Assembly (NCBI GenBank): GCA_039545355.1
Contig: BCJJ01000027.1
Coordinates: forward strand, 478,845-542,844
Length of the DNA stretch: 64,000 bases
Direction of reading: 5' to 3'
Source: Trichosporon coremiiforme
Taxonomy: Eukaryota; Basidiomycota; Tremellomycetes; Trichosporonales; Trichosporonaceae
Shown: one piece after another, positions 1 through 12,802 of the stretch
Layout of the letters: each line of letters starts with the position of its first letter
How positions within the stretch are numbered: position 1 is the first letter of the stretch
Position numbers and translations under genes: made by a program
Notes under the pieces: model-generated
Told to the model about the DNA's origin: nothing
The model's database searches: none
The model's input: the letters and a program-made list of their open reading frames with translations, nothing else

Positions 1-3000
1 TCGTGAGCTCAGCAACCCACGCAGTCCACGCAGCTGAGGCAAGGGATCAGTCCACGGCATTGGAGCGTCGTTGGGAAGTCGCCGGCCGTCGAACCCCGTC
101 GGAGCAAAGCTCTGGGAGCGTCGTGCTGATAGAACACTGACGCCGTCCGATAGCAAGGTCGAGCGACGTCTCAAAGAGACTGCGTTCCGCAACACCAGCC
201 TTCCCATGTGATCGGACGACATGTCGCCGAGCAGTGTCGCGGTGGTGTCATGTTGTGAATGGAGGAGGTGAAACGTCTGAAGACCCCATAGTAACCAACT
301 AACAGCTGCACAGCTAGCGTTCTATTCGTGTGCCGGGACGCTCGCGACCGATGCTTAGAGGCAAGAAGGATGGAGTACGCCGCCAGCCACTGTACGCAAT
401 CACACGCCAGTTAGAAAGGTCTGGAATCTGATTGATGGACCTGAGGGCGTGTCTGCGGTATTGGCCGGCCCATCACCGCTTACACTGACCGACAGCCTGA
501 TAGTCTGACCGACAGCACGGTCTTCACAGCATGCAAAATCGATACGAGTGACTGCAGCATCGCATGCCTCGCTTAGTACCAGGAAGACGTCAAGGTCTAG
601 ACCCAGGCTGGCACGGGTGACCTGACCCCCTTATGCTGAGACCCCAGATCTGGCAAAGTTCGGGACAGCCCAGGCCTACGGATATGCATACAGTGCACCC
701 CACTTATGTCTGTATTCCAAACGAGAGATCAGCTCCCAACTCACGAGTCCACCAATCCGCGCGACGAGAATACGCACAGGCGAGTGCCGGTCCCCGAACC
801 CCCAGATCCGCGATTATCGGAAACGAGACCTGAGACATGAGAAACTGCGACCTACGGCTGGCGGCTGGGCGAGTTGGAGCTGGGTGAGGTTGCAGGCGAG
901 TCAGACCTGGTCAGACCTGGTCAGACCTGGACCCGATGGTCGCTGACCGCCGACTAAAAGCCGCCTGAAACACGACAGGACTCAGAGATGATATTATGCT
1001 GGCTGCGGTGTTAGTACGGCTGTCAGTCTACCGTCAGTCAGAGGGTCGACTCCACTGGAGTAATGAAGTGACGGCCACATGAGAGGCTTCCAGGAGGGGT
1101 TGAGGGTCTGTCACAGCCGGGCACAGCGGGCAGGGCCAGCAGGACTGCGGTGGTCTCGACACTTCGACATGGCGAAAATGTCAACATTGTCATGTCTCGT
1201 GTCATGTTTCGTCTCGAGGACACGGCTGCGATGATCGGCGCGGCGACGCAGGCTTGAAGACTCAGCTCGACGCATGTCACGTGCGCACAGATCCGCGTTC
1301 CGCTTGTCTCGTACTCTCGTAATTGATATCACGCGATTCGGCGGTGTTCAGTGAGCGTCCCCGTGACGTCGCCCTGTGCTCAGTGTATCGCGATCAGGGG
1401 CCCCTTGATGGTGACGAGATCGAGGCGGTTTGCGGTCGGACAGAATCGCGTTCGCGTTCGCGTGCGGCGAGGCTGTGGTGGTGGCTGTGGGTACACGGCT
1501 GAATGCGGCATATCAGATGCTCATGTGTCCAAAGCTGCCGAGCAAGCACCGCAGATGTGCCAGGACCAGACAGGAGCGGTTCAGCGAGGGAAACAATGAC
1601 CTGGGAAGGGCCCGGGAAGAGGGGGGGGAATAGCAAAGGATGAATATGGGCAGACAGGGGGTTGATGACATCACGGCGCGTAAGGATGACCCAACTGAAG
1701 ACTCGGGTTGGACTAACGTAGTGCCCAGGTACGCCGTTCAGTTAGCCCTTTACGAGATGGATTTGGAAGGGCCGAAGCGCGACGACGCGTAGAGTGAGAG
1801 CGGTGGCGCCGGTGGCGTCGAGCAAGGAAGGCGTGATGGGTGGTCGCAGAATGCAGAAAGATAGACATTCGCGTTTTCTGTGCGTTGCATTCTCGTGATC
1901 AATCCATACCTGCGTCGTGGCCGAAACGAGCATACAGGTTGCGGGGCAGCGGCGTGCTCCCGAGCAGAGGACGGACGCGATTGCGGGAACCTGACCGGAA
2001 GTGGGACCTTAACATTGAATTGACCCGGCCCCGCAGGACACCGTAGGTGCCAATGGAACATATCTTCATCCGCGACGCGCGCAGAGTGCCCTGCATGCGC
2101 TTTACGCGGCGCGCGCCGCAGCAGTCTGTGCACGACCAACCTGTGGCCCAGAAGACAGGAACAGATGGCCTGCCGTGGAGTCGGGAGCGCCATTGCTCCA
2201 GGACGCGAGATCGCGGAATAGGGTTCTGCTACGTTGGTGGCGTTGTGGAGATGAGCCTGGCCTTGATGCGCCGCGCCGCTCGGAAAGCAAACAAGCTTAC
2301 TTCGTGGATTGCAGGATAAGCTTCTGATCACTTGACTCGAGCGCACCTGCTTGACGCAGCTGGATGCCTCAGCGCAGCGCAGCAGCTGTACAATGGACGG
2401 CCTTCATCGCAGAGACAGCGCGCACGGGGCGCCCATTCAGTCTCATCGCGCCATCGCCATGTACAAGAAAGGTTGTCCGATTAAATTGGACCTTGTATTG
2501 TTATTCCTTTCCCCACATGCTTGTGGCTGGAGCCGTTAGCCGGTCCCGGGCCGGAGCAGATTGTTACTCTTTCGGCTCTCCGCGACTGTTCTTGGTTCTG
2601 TGCGGCACTCCGATGCTTTTCAGTGCAATTTGTGCGTGGTTACGGCAAAGCTAGCGAACCTTCCTCGTCGTGGCGATGAGAAGCATATCGGAGCACTGCG
2701 GTGCCTTGGGATCTTAGCACTAGCGTGGATCGAAGAGATGTTGTGGTAGCCAGGTACTCTTTGGTCAGCGGGCCTTGGAGCGCGAGACAGGTGACTCCAA
2801 CGAACTGGGACTAGCGTGGGCAAGAGTGTGCAGAGGTGGTCGGAGCCGCGCGGAAGCCTGAGCATGACAATGAAGGGTCAGTGGGTGGCCACGGTTAGTT
2901 CAGAGCTTCCCTCCTCGAGGTAGCATGTCCATTGGGTCAGTGTCCCAACGGCAGGCGCGTGTCCCCCATGCAGAGCTGCGTTTGAGTTCTTGCAAAAGCT

Positions 3001-5727
3001 TGAGCCGAGGCACGCGCAGTGAACTTCTGAGGCGGTCCGGGCACCGTCTCTGAGATGCAGTCTCCGAGGTGGAGGATAGCAAGCAGGGGCTAGTAGCGCT
3101 GACCATCCTTATGTCATGGCAATATATCTCCGAGGGGCGCGCTCGTCAGCACGATCACAGCCATGATCGACCGATGCCGCTTGCTGGACCGAGCCCGTGC
3201 CGGCGACTGAATAGGATAGGCAAGCCGAGGATTATCACTCTCCCGGCGGAGCCCGCTCGTAACCTAGATGCCGGCAGCACGTCAGAAGGTGAAGGAAGGT
3301 CGAGCCAGAAGGCCTTGATCTGCACACGACCCGAGCACTGCGTGAAGGAGATGGACACTTTGGTCCTGTTAACCTATCTTCTCACTGTGCCTGGGTTTGT
3401 TTTATCCTGGCTGTGGATGAGAACATGGGTAATGTCGCTTGGTTACGGCCCTCTAGCTGGGCCAGCATTATCCCCACTCACCAGTTGCACCTCGGTACCA
3501 GTCGCCCATCTCTGCTTGCTGCACTAGCCCGTAGCCCGACATTTTCGCGTTCTGGTTGATGCCAAGGACAAGGAAGGAGAGGGAAGGTAATATCGACGTG
3601 CCGTAGTGTCCGAGGTTTGGTCTCTCTGCGTGAATTGGAGATGTGACGCCTCGTGCCTGTTTTGCTCATGTTTAGGTCACCATTCTTGGAGGTCTAAGGG
3701 CTGCCAGGGATGTCCAAGGGATGTGATGGTGAGGTGGGGAGTTGAGTTAAGCCCTATGTGGTTCCTAGACGTTACAGGTCATCTACGCAAGGGCCTTCGC
3801 AGTCGACGCAGTAACAGTGTTTGCTGGAAATGTCTTGCATTCTGGAATCGTTTGCTCACAGGAGACTACTGATGTCACTGGCGTGCACAGACAGGCGAGT
3901 GCCTATCAGCTTGTACTAGCATGACCTGGGTCAAATCTTAAACGCAAGTACGTATGTCTGGAAGAGGTGGTGCGGTGTGCTGGCGAGTGATTGCGAGCAA
4001 TTTGTGGTATTGCGGGTATTGTGGAGATTCATTGTCAGGTGTGTGGCCAGGTTGCTGAGACGAGATCTGAGGAACAGAGGTGAAGGCGGGAACCAGGCGA
4101 GACAGACCACCGAGCCACCCGATTTCGTGCCCTCGCGAGAGCCGAGGAATTCAGAGGACCGCACAGGAGGAGGGTGTGCTGCTACGTACGCTGGCGTGTT
4201 CGGAGGCATAGCTTAAGTATGTTTGCATACAGTTCGACACAACTCATCTGTGCGCCTTTAGACTTTGATCGAAGACGACGTCCCCCTGCGTGCAGAACTT
4301 TGCGAACTGTGTCGACCTTTGTTGGTGTCTTTGTTGGTATCTTCTGAAAGGAAAGTTCGTGACGAATGCGGACGCAATGAAAGGGATGAAGGCGAGTCAA
4401 AAGGTGCATGAATGAATGGGCTCTGACCGAGAGAAGCGAGAGGAAGCGACGCTACGACTGACATTGCGCGCAGATGGCCTCGGTGGTCAGCAGGATCACA
4501 ACTAACTCTATCCTCAAGCGCCAAAGGCCCACCAGGCTATAGCTTGATATGGGCTAGTCCGGGTGTGATGGGAGTGGAGGGATGTTTATTCAATTCAAAT
4601 GTGACTTAATGTTGATTGCATGCGAGCCAACAAGCAAGGTTTGCCCAAGCCTGGGTGGTGGCCCCTGCGCTGTCCCTGCGCGCCCTGCATCGTTGGGGCA
4701 TGCTCACGCGCAGGCGCGCGCAAGTGCGGTTCCAGAGATGTCGAGCGATGTGAATGCTGGCATGACGCCTAAGGCCTCAGACGATGCAGGGCTGTCGCGT
4801 TTCCCCAAGACATTCGTTTTTTGCTCACCTCATACCGCAGCCTACCTTATCCAGGACGTATCCGTAGCGTTCCCTTCCCCAGATGATTCAGGTTCGTACG
4901 ATACTGGTCTTGTCCTGTCCTGTTCCGTCCTGGGCCTGATGGGCGTTTTGGCGTCAGGCGCGTCGACCTGACATGTCTTGAAGTCCTGGCGTCCTGACCG
5001 CCGGCCGTCCACGCGCCATCGGGGTAGAAGACGAGTTGGTGAATAGCAGGCCGCTAGGTCTGGGTCGCCTGGGCACCATGACGTGCCTGAGATGCGACGA
5101 TGGAAACGCTCGCAGAGCGAACAGGCTCTCACACAAGAGGCAAGCTTTCATCTCGACAGCCGAGCCGACTAGCCTGCAGTCCGCAGCCTACAGAGCCAAG
5201 GGCCGGAAGCTCCAACTCAGATGACCACGGTTTGTCGCCTGGGCAGCCTGCGTCGGCTGAACCTATCTCCCTCTGCTGTCAGGCGCGACCGCCTGCCGCG
5301 CCGCTCGTCGTCTAAAGTCCTAAGTTGTCCGGTCATGTGGAGCTCAGGTATCCAGGCGAGGGCGGCGCGGCGACGAAGCGACGAAGGCGACCAGAACCAG
5401 ATCAAGCCAAGCAGCCAGCCGGCCTGGAAGACCTGCTGATGTGATGTGGTCAATAAAGGTGGGTGCCATGATGTTTGCGTTGGATCTTCCTTTCCTTCTT
5501 TCCACACGCTCACTCACACTACCAGTAACAACTAGTAACACATAACACTCCTTGATCCCTACGTGACACACGCCCGACCTGGTCGGAAGAACACCAAGAA
5601 CACTGCTTCACTCCAACCCCAACATCCTCAACTTGTCATCTTCCCAAAACGGACAACACCATCCACCCGAGTCACCAACACACCCGTCACCACTGTCAAT
5701 AATAACCGCCGTAGCTCGGATCTCGCA
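1..5727. other. Gene-poor stretch, no supported gene
   Basis: No reading frame here resembles a known protein or joins into a sensible spliced gene. The longest open frames (1750-2346 minus, 3069-3527 plus) begin at GTG codons and have arbitrary composition. An ATG frame at 4582-4971 (129 codons) has no recognisable domain. A perfect 10-bp triplicate lies at 901-930, and a 12-bp duplicate (CTGACCGACAGC) at 485-496 and 505-516. About 160 bp before 5728 is CA/CT-rich, as in fungal 5' leaders, and probably belongs to the next gene. A non-coding RNA or a fast-evolving gene cannot be excluded. Confidence 0.6.
901..930. repeat. 10-bp tandem triplicate
   Basis: The unit TCAGACCTGG occurs three times without mismatch. 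It lies in non-coding DNA and has no known role. Confidence 0.9.
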
Positions 5728-6936
5728 ATGATTCCAGCCACAACGCCGACACCACGCCCGCCTGTCGTGTCACGGCAGGTGGTGCTCGACTCCTCGGCGC
5801 CTCTACCCCTCGCTCCGAGGTCACCGACGCTACCCAAGAACCATCCGTTCGCGAACTCGTTGGAGCGGTCACGCTCCAACTCTAACATCTCTGGGCGCTC
5901 GGGCTCGGCGTTCGAGAAGGAGAAGGAGAGCGTGTACTCGTCCTCCTCGACTTCAACAACAACAATTCGTACGCCGCCTACTCCCGCCGTCCAGCTCCCG
6001 CCGGCACTGCGCTCGTCGCCCCCGCCACGGAGTCCGTTATCGTTGGCTGCCTCCCTGCCGCCAGCGGGACCGCCACCAAAGTCACCCTCAAAGTCCTCGT
6101 GGCGGAAGAAGCCAAGCATTGCGATTCCGTTCCGCAAGGCTTCTTCCTCTGTCTCAGCCGGAAGCACGCCGACGAGCGCCACCGGCTCGAAGCCACCACC
6201 TGCCTACTCCTCAAGCAGCCAGACGCAGAGCGCACCGGCGCAGGTCGAGCTTGTCTTCGACTCCGTGTTTGAGGAGGATGACGTCGCGCGTGAGGTGCGC
6301 CAACACTCGCGGTACTCCACAAGAGAGCGTAGTGTCTCAACACGCAAGTCCGTCGGCTCGCTGGCGAGCACGGTGTCGAGCCCCATCAAGACCCCGGGCG
6401 GCGACGGCTGGCTTGGCACGCCGCCGCCTCTGCCGCCGATGCAGGAGCTTGCGCGCGAGTTCTCTTGCCTCGGGCTTAATATCGAGCCGCCCGCTGCGAA
6501 GAGCCCGCCGACGCCGTCGGCCGCGACGCCGATTCCGACCTCGAACGTCCGTTCGGGCATGCCGCTGCCTGGTGGCCGCACGCCGTCAACGACGTATCCA
6601 CAGCCGTACTACGCCTCGCCTCCCGACGCGAGGCCACGGATGCGGAGGCCGAGTGCTCCGCACCCGCTCTACGCCAGCCCGCCCGCCGAGGAGCAGAGGC
6701 AGCGTCCTCGCTCCCAACCCCAACCCAAGCCGGAGAGGTACCACACGCATCCGCCACCATCGTTTGCCGGACAGCACCAGCGCAGCCACAGTGAGGCCGG
6801 CGCGCATCCGGGCCCCAACTGTGGCCACAGGCCGAGCAAGAGCCTCGTGGAGCTCGACTTCCTGAACCAGACCCGCAGCAAGGGATACATGTTCGGCAGC
6901 GTCAAGAGTCGTCTGCGCACCATCGAGGACGAGTAG
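5728..6936 (+). CDS. Ser/Pro-rich low-complexity protein, function unknown
   Basis: A single-exon frame of 402 codons starts at the first in-frame ATG (5728). The frame is open for 55 more codons upstream but has no ATG there, and that stretch is CA/CT-rich like a 5' leader. The product is dominated by Ser, Pro and Thr with polyproline runs, basic patches such as RSRSNS and WRKKPS, and a more ordered C-terminus (KSLVELDFLNQTRSKGYMFG, roughly residues 370-390). No enzymatic domain, signal peptide or membrane segment is visible. The composition suggests a disordered phosphorylated regulator or scaffold; that is inference. The codon pattern and clean stop make a real gene likely, while the function is unrecognised. 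Confidence 0.75.
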   Translation: MIPATTPTPRPPVVSRQVVLDSSAPLPLAPRSPTLPKNHPFANSLERSRSNSNISGRSGSAFEKEKESVYSSSSTSTTTIRTPPTPAVQLPPALRSSPPPRSPLSLAASLPPAGPPPKSPSKSSWRKKPSIAIPFRKASSSVSAGSTPTSATGSKPPPAYSSSSQTQSAPAQVELVFDSVFEEDDVAREVRQHSRYSTRERSVSTRKSVGSLASTVSSPIKTPGGDGWLGTPPPLPPMQELAREFSCLGLNIEPPAAKSPPTPSAATPIPTSNVRSGMPLPGGRTPSTTYPQPYYASPPDARPRMRRPSAPHPLYASPPAEEQRQRPRSQPQPKPERYHTHPPPSFAGQHQRSHSEAGAHPGPNCGHRPSKSLVELDFLNQTRSKGYMFGSVKSRLRTIEDE

Positions 6937-8197
6937 AGCTTGCTCTACCGTTGTATTTACCACTATACTATCTAGCACTGTATCAACACCATCACGTAGC
7001 ATCATGTATTGCATCATCATTTCTCGCATCAGCACCTTTGGGCGGAGGGCGCCGCATCGTCCAGGTAAAGACGATCAGACGATCCGAGGCGCGTTGGGGC
7101 GCTCGCAAGCGTTATCGTGCGACAATTGGTGCACCGGCTTGCCTCGATAGTCTGGACAGTACAATAGGAGTGCGGCATCACGGCAGGTGGGTCGGCTCCG
7201 CCTCGTAATTCACATTGCGCACATTGGGGGGTCTTGGGACATTGCACTTCGAGGATATCGGCACATGTCACATTGGCTACATCATGGCCTGCATTCATGA
7301 GGCGTCGAAGAGCCGATCTTCCCGCCCCAGCTGAACCTCAGCTGCTCATTAGCCCAGGGCGGAAGCCGTTATCTGACTTAGATGATTGAAAAGAGAGTCT
7401 CGGGCACATCAGCGCCATCACGCGTCACGCTCGTATCATTGCATCATGCATGCATCAGCCACACTATCCGCTGCCTTCTCCACCCGCCCGAGCGTCGTTA
7501 GCTCGCGAAGCTGCACGGCGCGCAGCTTGACACGCTGCACGATCCCCGTCCCATCTCTGCTCACTCCACTCGATTCCTCGGCCCGCCACAATACTTTCCT
7601 CCATCCAGCCCCCGGGCTCCACAGCACCGGTTCACCGGGCGACACCGGGCTGCACCGGGCTTTGGCCTTCGGGGACATCTGTTTGCAGGCCACAGAGAGG
7701 GCAGAGGTAGGCCGCTCCACCGCCGAACCCAAGTGCGATCGGCGGGAGTGCCTGCTGGCCCATATTACTTGCCGACCTGTTCCTTGACGGAGACGGGGTC
7801 CGATGATCATTTTGAAACACCCCCTTGCTGACCGTCATCTTCATGTCGGCATGTGCGAGCACGAGATCTGGCGCGGATCGAGCGGATCGCAACCGGGCAG
7901 GTGCGTCCCGGATCCCTTCCTGTCATGTGCAGAAATTTTGCGAGAAAGTGGTGAGAGTGGGTGGACGGAAGGCGGTGGTTGCAGATTGTCGAGGCCAAGG
8001 GTGTCAACCGGTGGAGGAAGAAGATGTCGGTGGAGGACATCGGTGAAGATTGGCCGCCGGGCGCCGGATGCTGTCGCCAGCTATTCCTGGCAAAGTTTTG
8101 AGGAGAGTCCGTGCCCCGGTCGACGTCGACGTAGTCCATCGCCATAGCATCGATGTGTCTGTATTATCCATCTCTCACACGACCATGCCAGTGTCAA
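6937..8197. other. Intergenic, nothing recognised
   Basis: This is the 3' side of two converging genes. I find only short frames on both strands with no family resemblance. Several ATCATG/GCATCA-type short motifs recur near 6985-7040 and 7435-7455 without forming a clear repeat. Confidence 0.6.
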
Positions 8198-9081
8198 CTA
8201 CAGCAGCCTAGCGTCCGCCGACTTGATCGCTTGCAGCAGTCCTTCCGGGTCCGGCGTCTCGGCGACGGCCTCAACACGCAGACCCTGCTCGCGCAGGTAC
8301 CCCTCCGTCGTCCTTCCGATGGCTGCAATTTTGATCCTCGGTCCCGTGCCCCGCGGCTTCGCGACCACGCTCAGGTCCCATGGCAGCTGGGCTCGCTGCT
8401 CAAGCAGGGGAATGACGCACGCCGCGCTACTCGGAGAGAAGAACGCCGCCCAACCTTCCGGCACAGCACCCAGTGACGACGGGAGCGACGCAGCGCAGGC
8501 AGTCTCGCACACTTGCACCCTCGTCAATCGCCGACCAGCACACGTCAAGGCTTCAGACAACAGCGGCAGCGTCTTGTCGCCCGTCAAGACCAGATACGGG
8601 CCGTAACCTTCGTGCCGCGGCGCCGCCCCAAGAATTATTGGCGCAAGGCTCGCTGCGCTCACGGCTGTTCCACCCTCTGTCGGCCGCCAAATGGGCTCCA
8701 AGCCATGTGAGTCGAACACAGCAGCGACCGCGCCGCCAGGGGCATAGAACGACACCGAGGACCAGAGCTCTGTGCGTCAGCTTCCGGTCTGTTATCCCTG
8801 CAGTTGCTCGACAACGCAACCGCTCACTCTCACGCACCGAAGTTGTCGGAAGGATACCGCTGCGCATCCTTGACCGCTTGACACCAGGCCTCAGCTGCCC
8901 GGCGTGATGTGATCAGGACAGCCTCCCATCTTCCACCTCCGGCAGCGAGGATAGGTGCCAATCCCTCAGGAAGCAGCACGTCGTCGAGCGCCTGCACTGA
9001 TCGCGGGTTGTATCCCGCAGACTTAAAGGCGGCATCGTACGGATCCGACTCGGAGTGCGTGCGGAAAAGCAGGATGTCCAT
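8198..9081 (-). CDS. HEM4: Uroporphyrinogen-III synthase
   Basis: The enzyme closes and isomerises hydroxymethylbilane to uroporphyrinogen III, the fourth step of heme synthesis, in the cytosol. Two exons, complement(join(8198..8769,8838..9081)), give 271 aa. The 68-bp intron has a GTGCGT donor, a GCTGAC branch site and a GCACAG acceptor, and the join reads PSDNF-ELWSSVSFYAPGG. Family signs are the N-terminal ILLFRTHSESDPY, the ITSRRAAEAW segment, YLVLTGDKTLP, FFSPSSA, and the C-terminal KIAAIGRTTEGYLREQGL (about residues 230-247). The length fits the family (about 250-280 aa). The family diverges strongly in sequence, but several motifs agree. HEM14, a later heme gene, lies 15 kb away. Confidence 0.88.
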
Positions 9082-10326
9082 ACTGCTTGCTGCGGTGAGT
9101 TGGTGAGGTGAGTGGACGTGAATGCAGTGCGGGACTCTGAAATGCGGACGTCAACCTCCACCAGAGCGGCCTTCACCGCGTTCACGTGGTGTTTCTTCCG
9201 TCCCTGCCTCCACCTTCGCCACCCGACAGTTGTTGAAGATGTCGTCGATGTTGGAACCACAGCGTCAACAAAGAAGCGAGGAAGACAACTGATCAGGTTC
9301 AAGGATAAAAAACGTGCCCTCTTCCAACAATTATCAAGTGCTCTGATCATGCGGACTACCGCCTTGACAAGCGCTTACGCAATACCCTCCCTGCTCTCCC
9401 ATCTGCCGACATTCACCCAGATCATCCAAAGGCTGACGACTACAGTACGGGATTCGTCGCTCACACCTGCACATCGTAATTGCACTAAACAATAGGCACC
9501 CTCCTCTCCGCAGCGCATCGCCGGCATCACCGAGCAACGTGCAAAGTCAACCTCAACGCCAGTCGCTGAGCTCGACGGGGGGACCAGGCTACATGACTTC
9601 ACCTTGCTTCACATGGCTCCGGCGAGACAGCAGAACATACCGCAGCCCGGAATCTGGAAGCCTGACACGGAATGCGGGAAAGCGATCGACAAGGGAATGT
9701 GCACCGCATGCCCGACTGCTGCGCGGGTGCGCCCTGTCGATATCGATGTGACGCTGCTCGTGGATCGCAGTGGATACGCCCGACATTGCGTTTGCGCTGG
9801 TTTGGCGTAAGCTCTGACAGCTCGACGCCTGCTGCTAGGCAACGTCAGGCTGGCCGGAGGTAGCCTTAAGGTGATCTGCTGACCACGTAACCGAGGCCAT
9901 CTACACACGTTGGTCGCTGGGTGACCCGAAAGACCATGGTTGCCCCCGTCTGCGTGCAGTGAAGATGTAGGTCGCAATCTCAGCTGGGTCAGCCTTACGG
10001 TGACTGCTGCCTGGCGACGTCATGCGCTTTCATGTGACACAGTCCGGAGCACGTCGATCGCCGGGCAACCCAGGAAAGGTGGACATCGGCCATCTGTCAC
10101 GCGGGTGAGGACATCGCTTCTCTAAGGCTCTGCCATTCAGACGTATAAGGAGGCACACGCCTGCTATGCAGATGCAGGACGGCTCTACGTTTCAGGCGTG
10201 GTACAAAAGCTTGTTCTGCTCTGGTCCCGACTTTCGGGGCCGTGCGAAAGCCTGTTTCCGTTGGAGCCATATGGCCCCGCTTCCGCACTGTGTATAGGGG
10301 TGCCTCAGCGTCAGAGCCCGGGGACG

Positions 10327-10354
10327 GGGATCTTTTCATCGGGATCTTTTCATC
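10327..10354. repeat. 14-bp direct duplication
   Basis: GGGATCTTTTCATC is present twice back to back in non-coding DNA. Its role is unknown. Confidence 0.85.
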
Positions 10355-11769
10355 CGCTGGAGTCACCCAGCGCCGCTTCAAAGGCATTCAGCATCTCGAT
10401 CATCCAAGCGTTTGAATTCTGTCACTCTTCGGCGTCGCGAACGGGGCCCATCGCTTGCTCTCATTCGCTGCGCTCGCCGTTGTTCCGACGGAGCTGGCAG
10501 GGCGGTGCTTCCCCTGCCCGACGCCCGCATCTGCTGCATCTTGCCCTGTCCGTCTCCGCTCCCTATCGTCTCCGATGCCCTGTTCATCGCCGCTGCCCGC
10601 GGTTTACGACGACGGTGGGCACATGAAGAGGCTGTGTGATTGGCGCGCGAGCAGGAATACCCGTGCCAAGACAGTGTACAGCGCACCGGCCCCATGGGAC
10701 CCAGGTGTGCCTGAACCTTGACCCCACTTGCCAATGCAACGGCGTTAAGCTTCGCTTCAGTGACCCAAGCCAAGCTCTGCGACGCTGTTCAGATCAGCCG
10801 CTTTGAGTGCCCACGGAGTGCGTGGCAGGGACGTGAGTGGGTGTCAATGAGCGAGAGGCGAGTTTCGGCCCAGCGTGAAACTGTCTCGGAACCGGAGGAG
10901 GGACAGTGTAACGCACACGCTCTCAACAACCGGTCCGGATCAACTTTCTGTCGTCCTCGGCCGAGCCTGGTGCAGAAGCATGTGGTGCGCAGTGTATGGT
11001 GCATACCGATGCCGGAAGATTGGAGCGATTGGAGCCATGTTAAGCTTATCGCGTGTCTGGTGTGTTCTATCTTTGGCTGGCGGCGGCACGCCGTGCCGGC
11101 CGCTTTCGCACTAAGGTCGGTGAGCCGCGGCGTGATCTGGCCCGCTCTCCCATATTCTGGGCTATGAGTAACGGCTGAGGCGACGCCGAGTGGTTCGCGT
11201 GCAGGCACCTGAAGACGTGCTGTTTGCAGGATTCATGCGAAAGAGCTAGGACAAATGTACGAGTCGGGTGAATTCGAAAGGGGTCAGGTGAGATCGAGTA
11301 GTACGTTATCGCAATCAATTCTGGCAATCTCCATATCGCGGAACCGGAGTGCGACGCCTCGCGGGGGCCTGGGGATCACCGCAGGCTGTCTACCTCTCCC
11401 CAAAAAGGGAGCCAAAGCCAGCCATACCTGGTGTCTAATTCTGTATCCCGTAGGTACCAGCCGTACCTGGACAGTGGCGAGTGGGGGCACGAAGGCGCCA
11501 GATCATAGGTTGTGGCCCAGCCACTGCGTCCCGTCCCCGTGGACGCGAGTCGACCCAGGCTGAGCCACTTCGGACTGGCCTGGATCGCGAAATAACGCTG
11601 GTCCCCCTTACCACTGACCGCCAGGCGCGCCAGGCTGCCCGTCGTGCTAGCCAGTGTGGCCATCGCTGTCCCAACGAGCACCCCTCATGCTGTGAACTGT
11701 CAACTATGAGCTCGGACTGGCACATTGAGCACGCACATCGGCACGCTGATGCGCAAATGCGCTTGAGCA

Positions 11770-11797
11770 CTGCACATTCTGCACATTCTGCACATTC
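11770..11797. repeat. 9-bp tandem triplicate
   Basis: The unit CTGCACATT occurs three times in a row in non-coding DNA, followed by a partial unit. Confidence 0.85.
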
Positions 11798-12120
11798 ATA
11801 CAGACTAACAGCTGGACGATCGTGCCGGTCGGACAAGAGCTCTACTAGCTCTAGGCGCCGTTACGCGTGCTGTAGGTGCGTTATGCCTATCCGCTGTTCC
11901 TAAGCAGCATGCTCCGAGTATTCCGAGCGACGGAGTACTCTCCAGTTTAGCAGGCTGCCATGCTGCTCGTTCAGTCTCACGAACAGATATTTAGTACGCG
12001 TGCCCGAGCGATGTGAGCTACTGTTTCCCCCCTCTCAACTTTCCTGCACTCTCACTCACAGTCTGCCCTAAGGCGTCTGAGGATAGGCAGACGATCTCCC
12101 ACGTACTCGCGCTCATTCCC

Positions 12121-12174
12121 TCGACACCCTCGACACCCTCGACACCCTCGACACCCTTGACATCCTTGACACCC
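12121..12174. repeat. 9-bp minisatellite, six units
   Basis: Four perfect TCGACACCC units are followed by two variants (TTGACATCC and TTGACACCC). It lies about 630 bp upstream of the glycosyltransferase start codon, in non-coding DNA. Confidence 0.9.
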
Positions 12175-12802
12175 TTGTCAATTCTCGGCATCCCGGTCCG
12201 AACTTTGCAATTTGCCCTGCACTGCGGCCTTGCTCGACTCCCGCTCTCGTTTCGAGCGGTCCAGCCCAGAGCTCGCATCGCATCGCATTATCGCAATTGT
12301 AAGCTTGCGAGGACGAGTGACGTCACTGCTTGATCCGAGGGAAGTCACCTGACGTCTTGACGTGAGCACGTCTCGACGACTGGCGAGGCTGAGAGGGCAC
12401 AAGGCCAGTCAGCAGTCGGGTTTCACGTTTGCGCAATCCGGTACCTTGACTGGGCCACCAGTGCACTGGTGGGTAGCACGTTGCTGCGTAAGCGCGACAC
12501 GGGTGCGACAGCGACAGGTTGGTGATTGGTGACTGGTGCGTTTGTGCCTGGACGTACGCCAGTGGTGGCCGTGGACATTGGGGCAAGCGCAGCGTACGCA
12601 GCGTACGCAGTGACTTTCTGAAATTCTGAAATTCTGGCTGGCTTGGCTGCGTGCATGTTTTTGGCCAGTCTCAGCCCAGATTAGAATTTGAAGGCTGCGA
12701 CGGACCACGGAATTTGAATTCAGGAGTTCGGCCCATTTAGATCGGCAAAGGCGCAGTCACAGTCGACCGCAGACTGAACGCACACTGACAGCACTGAGCA
12801 GA

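Larger units (their letters stand above)
9082..12802. other. Gene-poor stretch with short tandem repeats
   Basis: About 3.7 kb separate HEM4 from the glycosyltransferase gene. The open frames (for example 10718-11167 plus and 10378-10773 minus) show no family resemblance and overlap on both strands, as expected by chance in GC-rich DNA. A 14-bp duplication lies at 10327-10354, a 9-bp triplicate at 11770-11797 and a 9-bp minisatellite at 12121-12174. The last few hundred bases probably hold the promoter and leader of the gene at 12803. Confidence 0.55.

Noticed and set aside
10097..10140. ATCGCTTCTCTAAGG resembling the start of U2 snRNA
   Set aside because: The following conserved U2 bases, including the branch-site recognition sequence, are absent.
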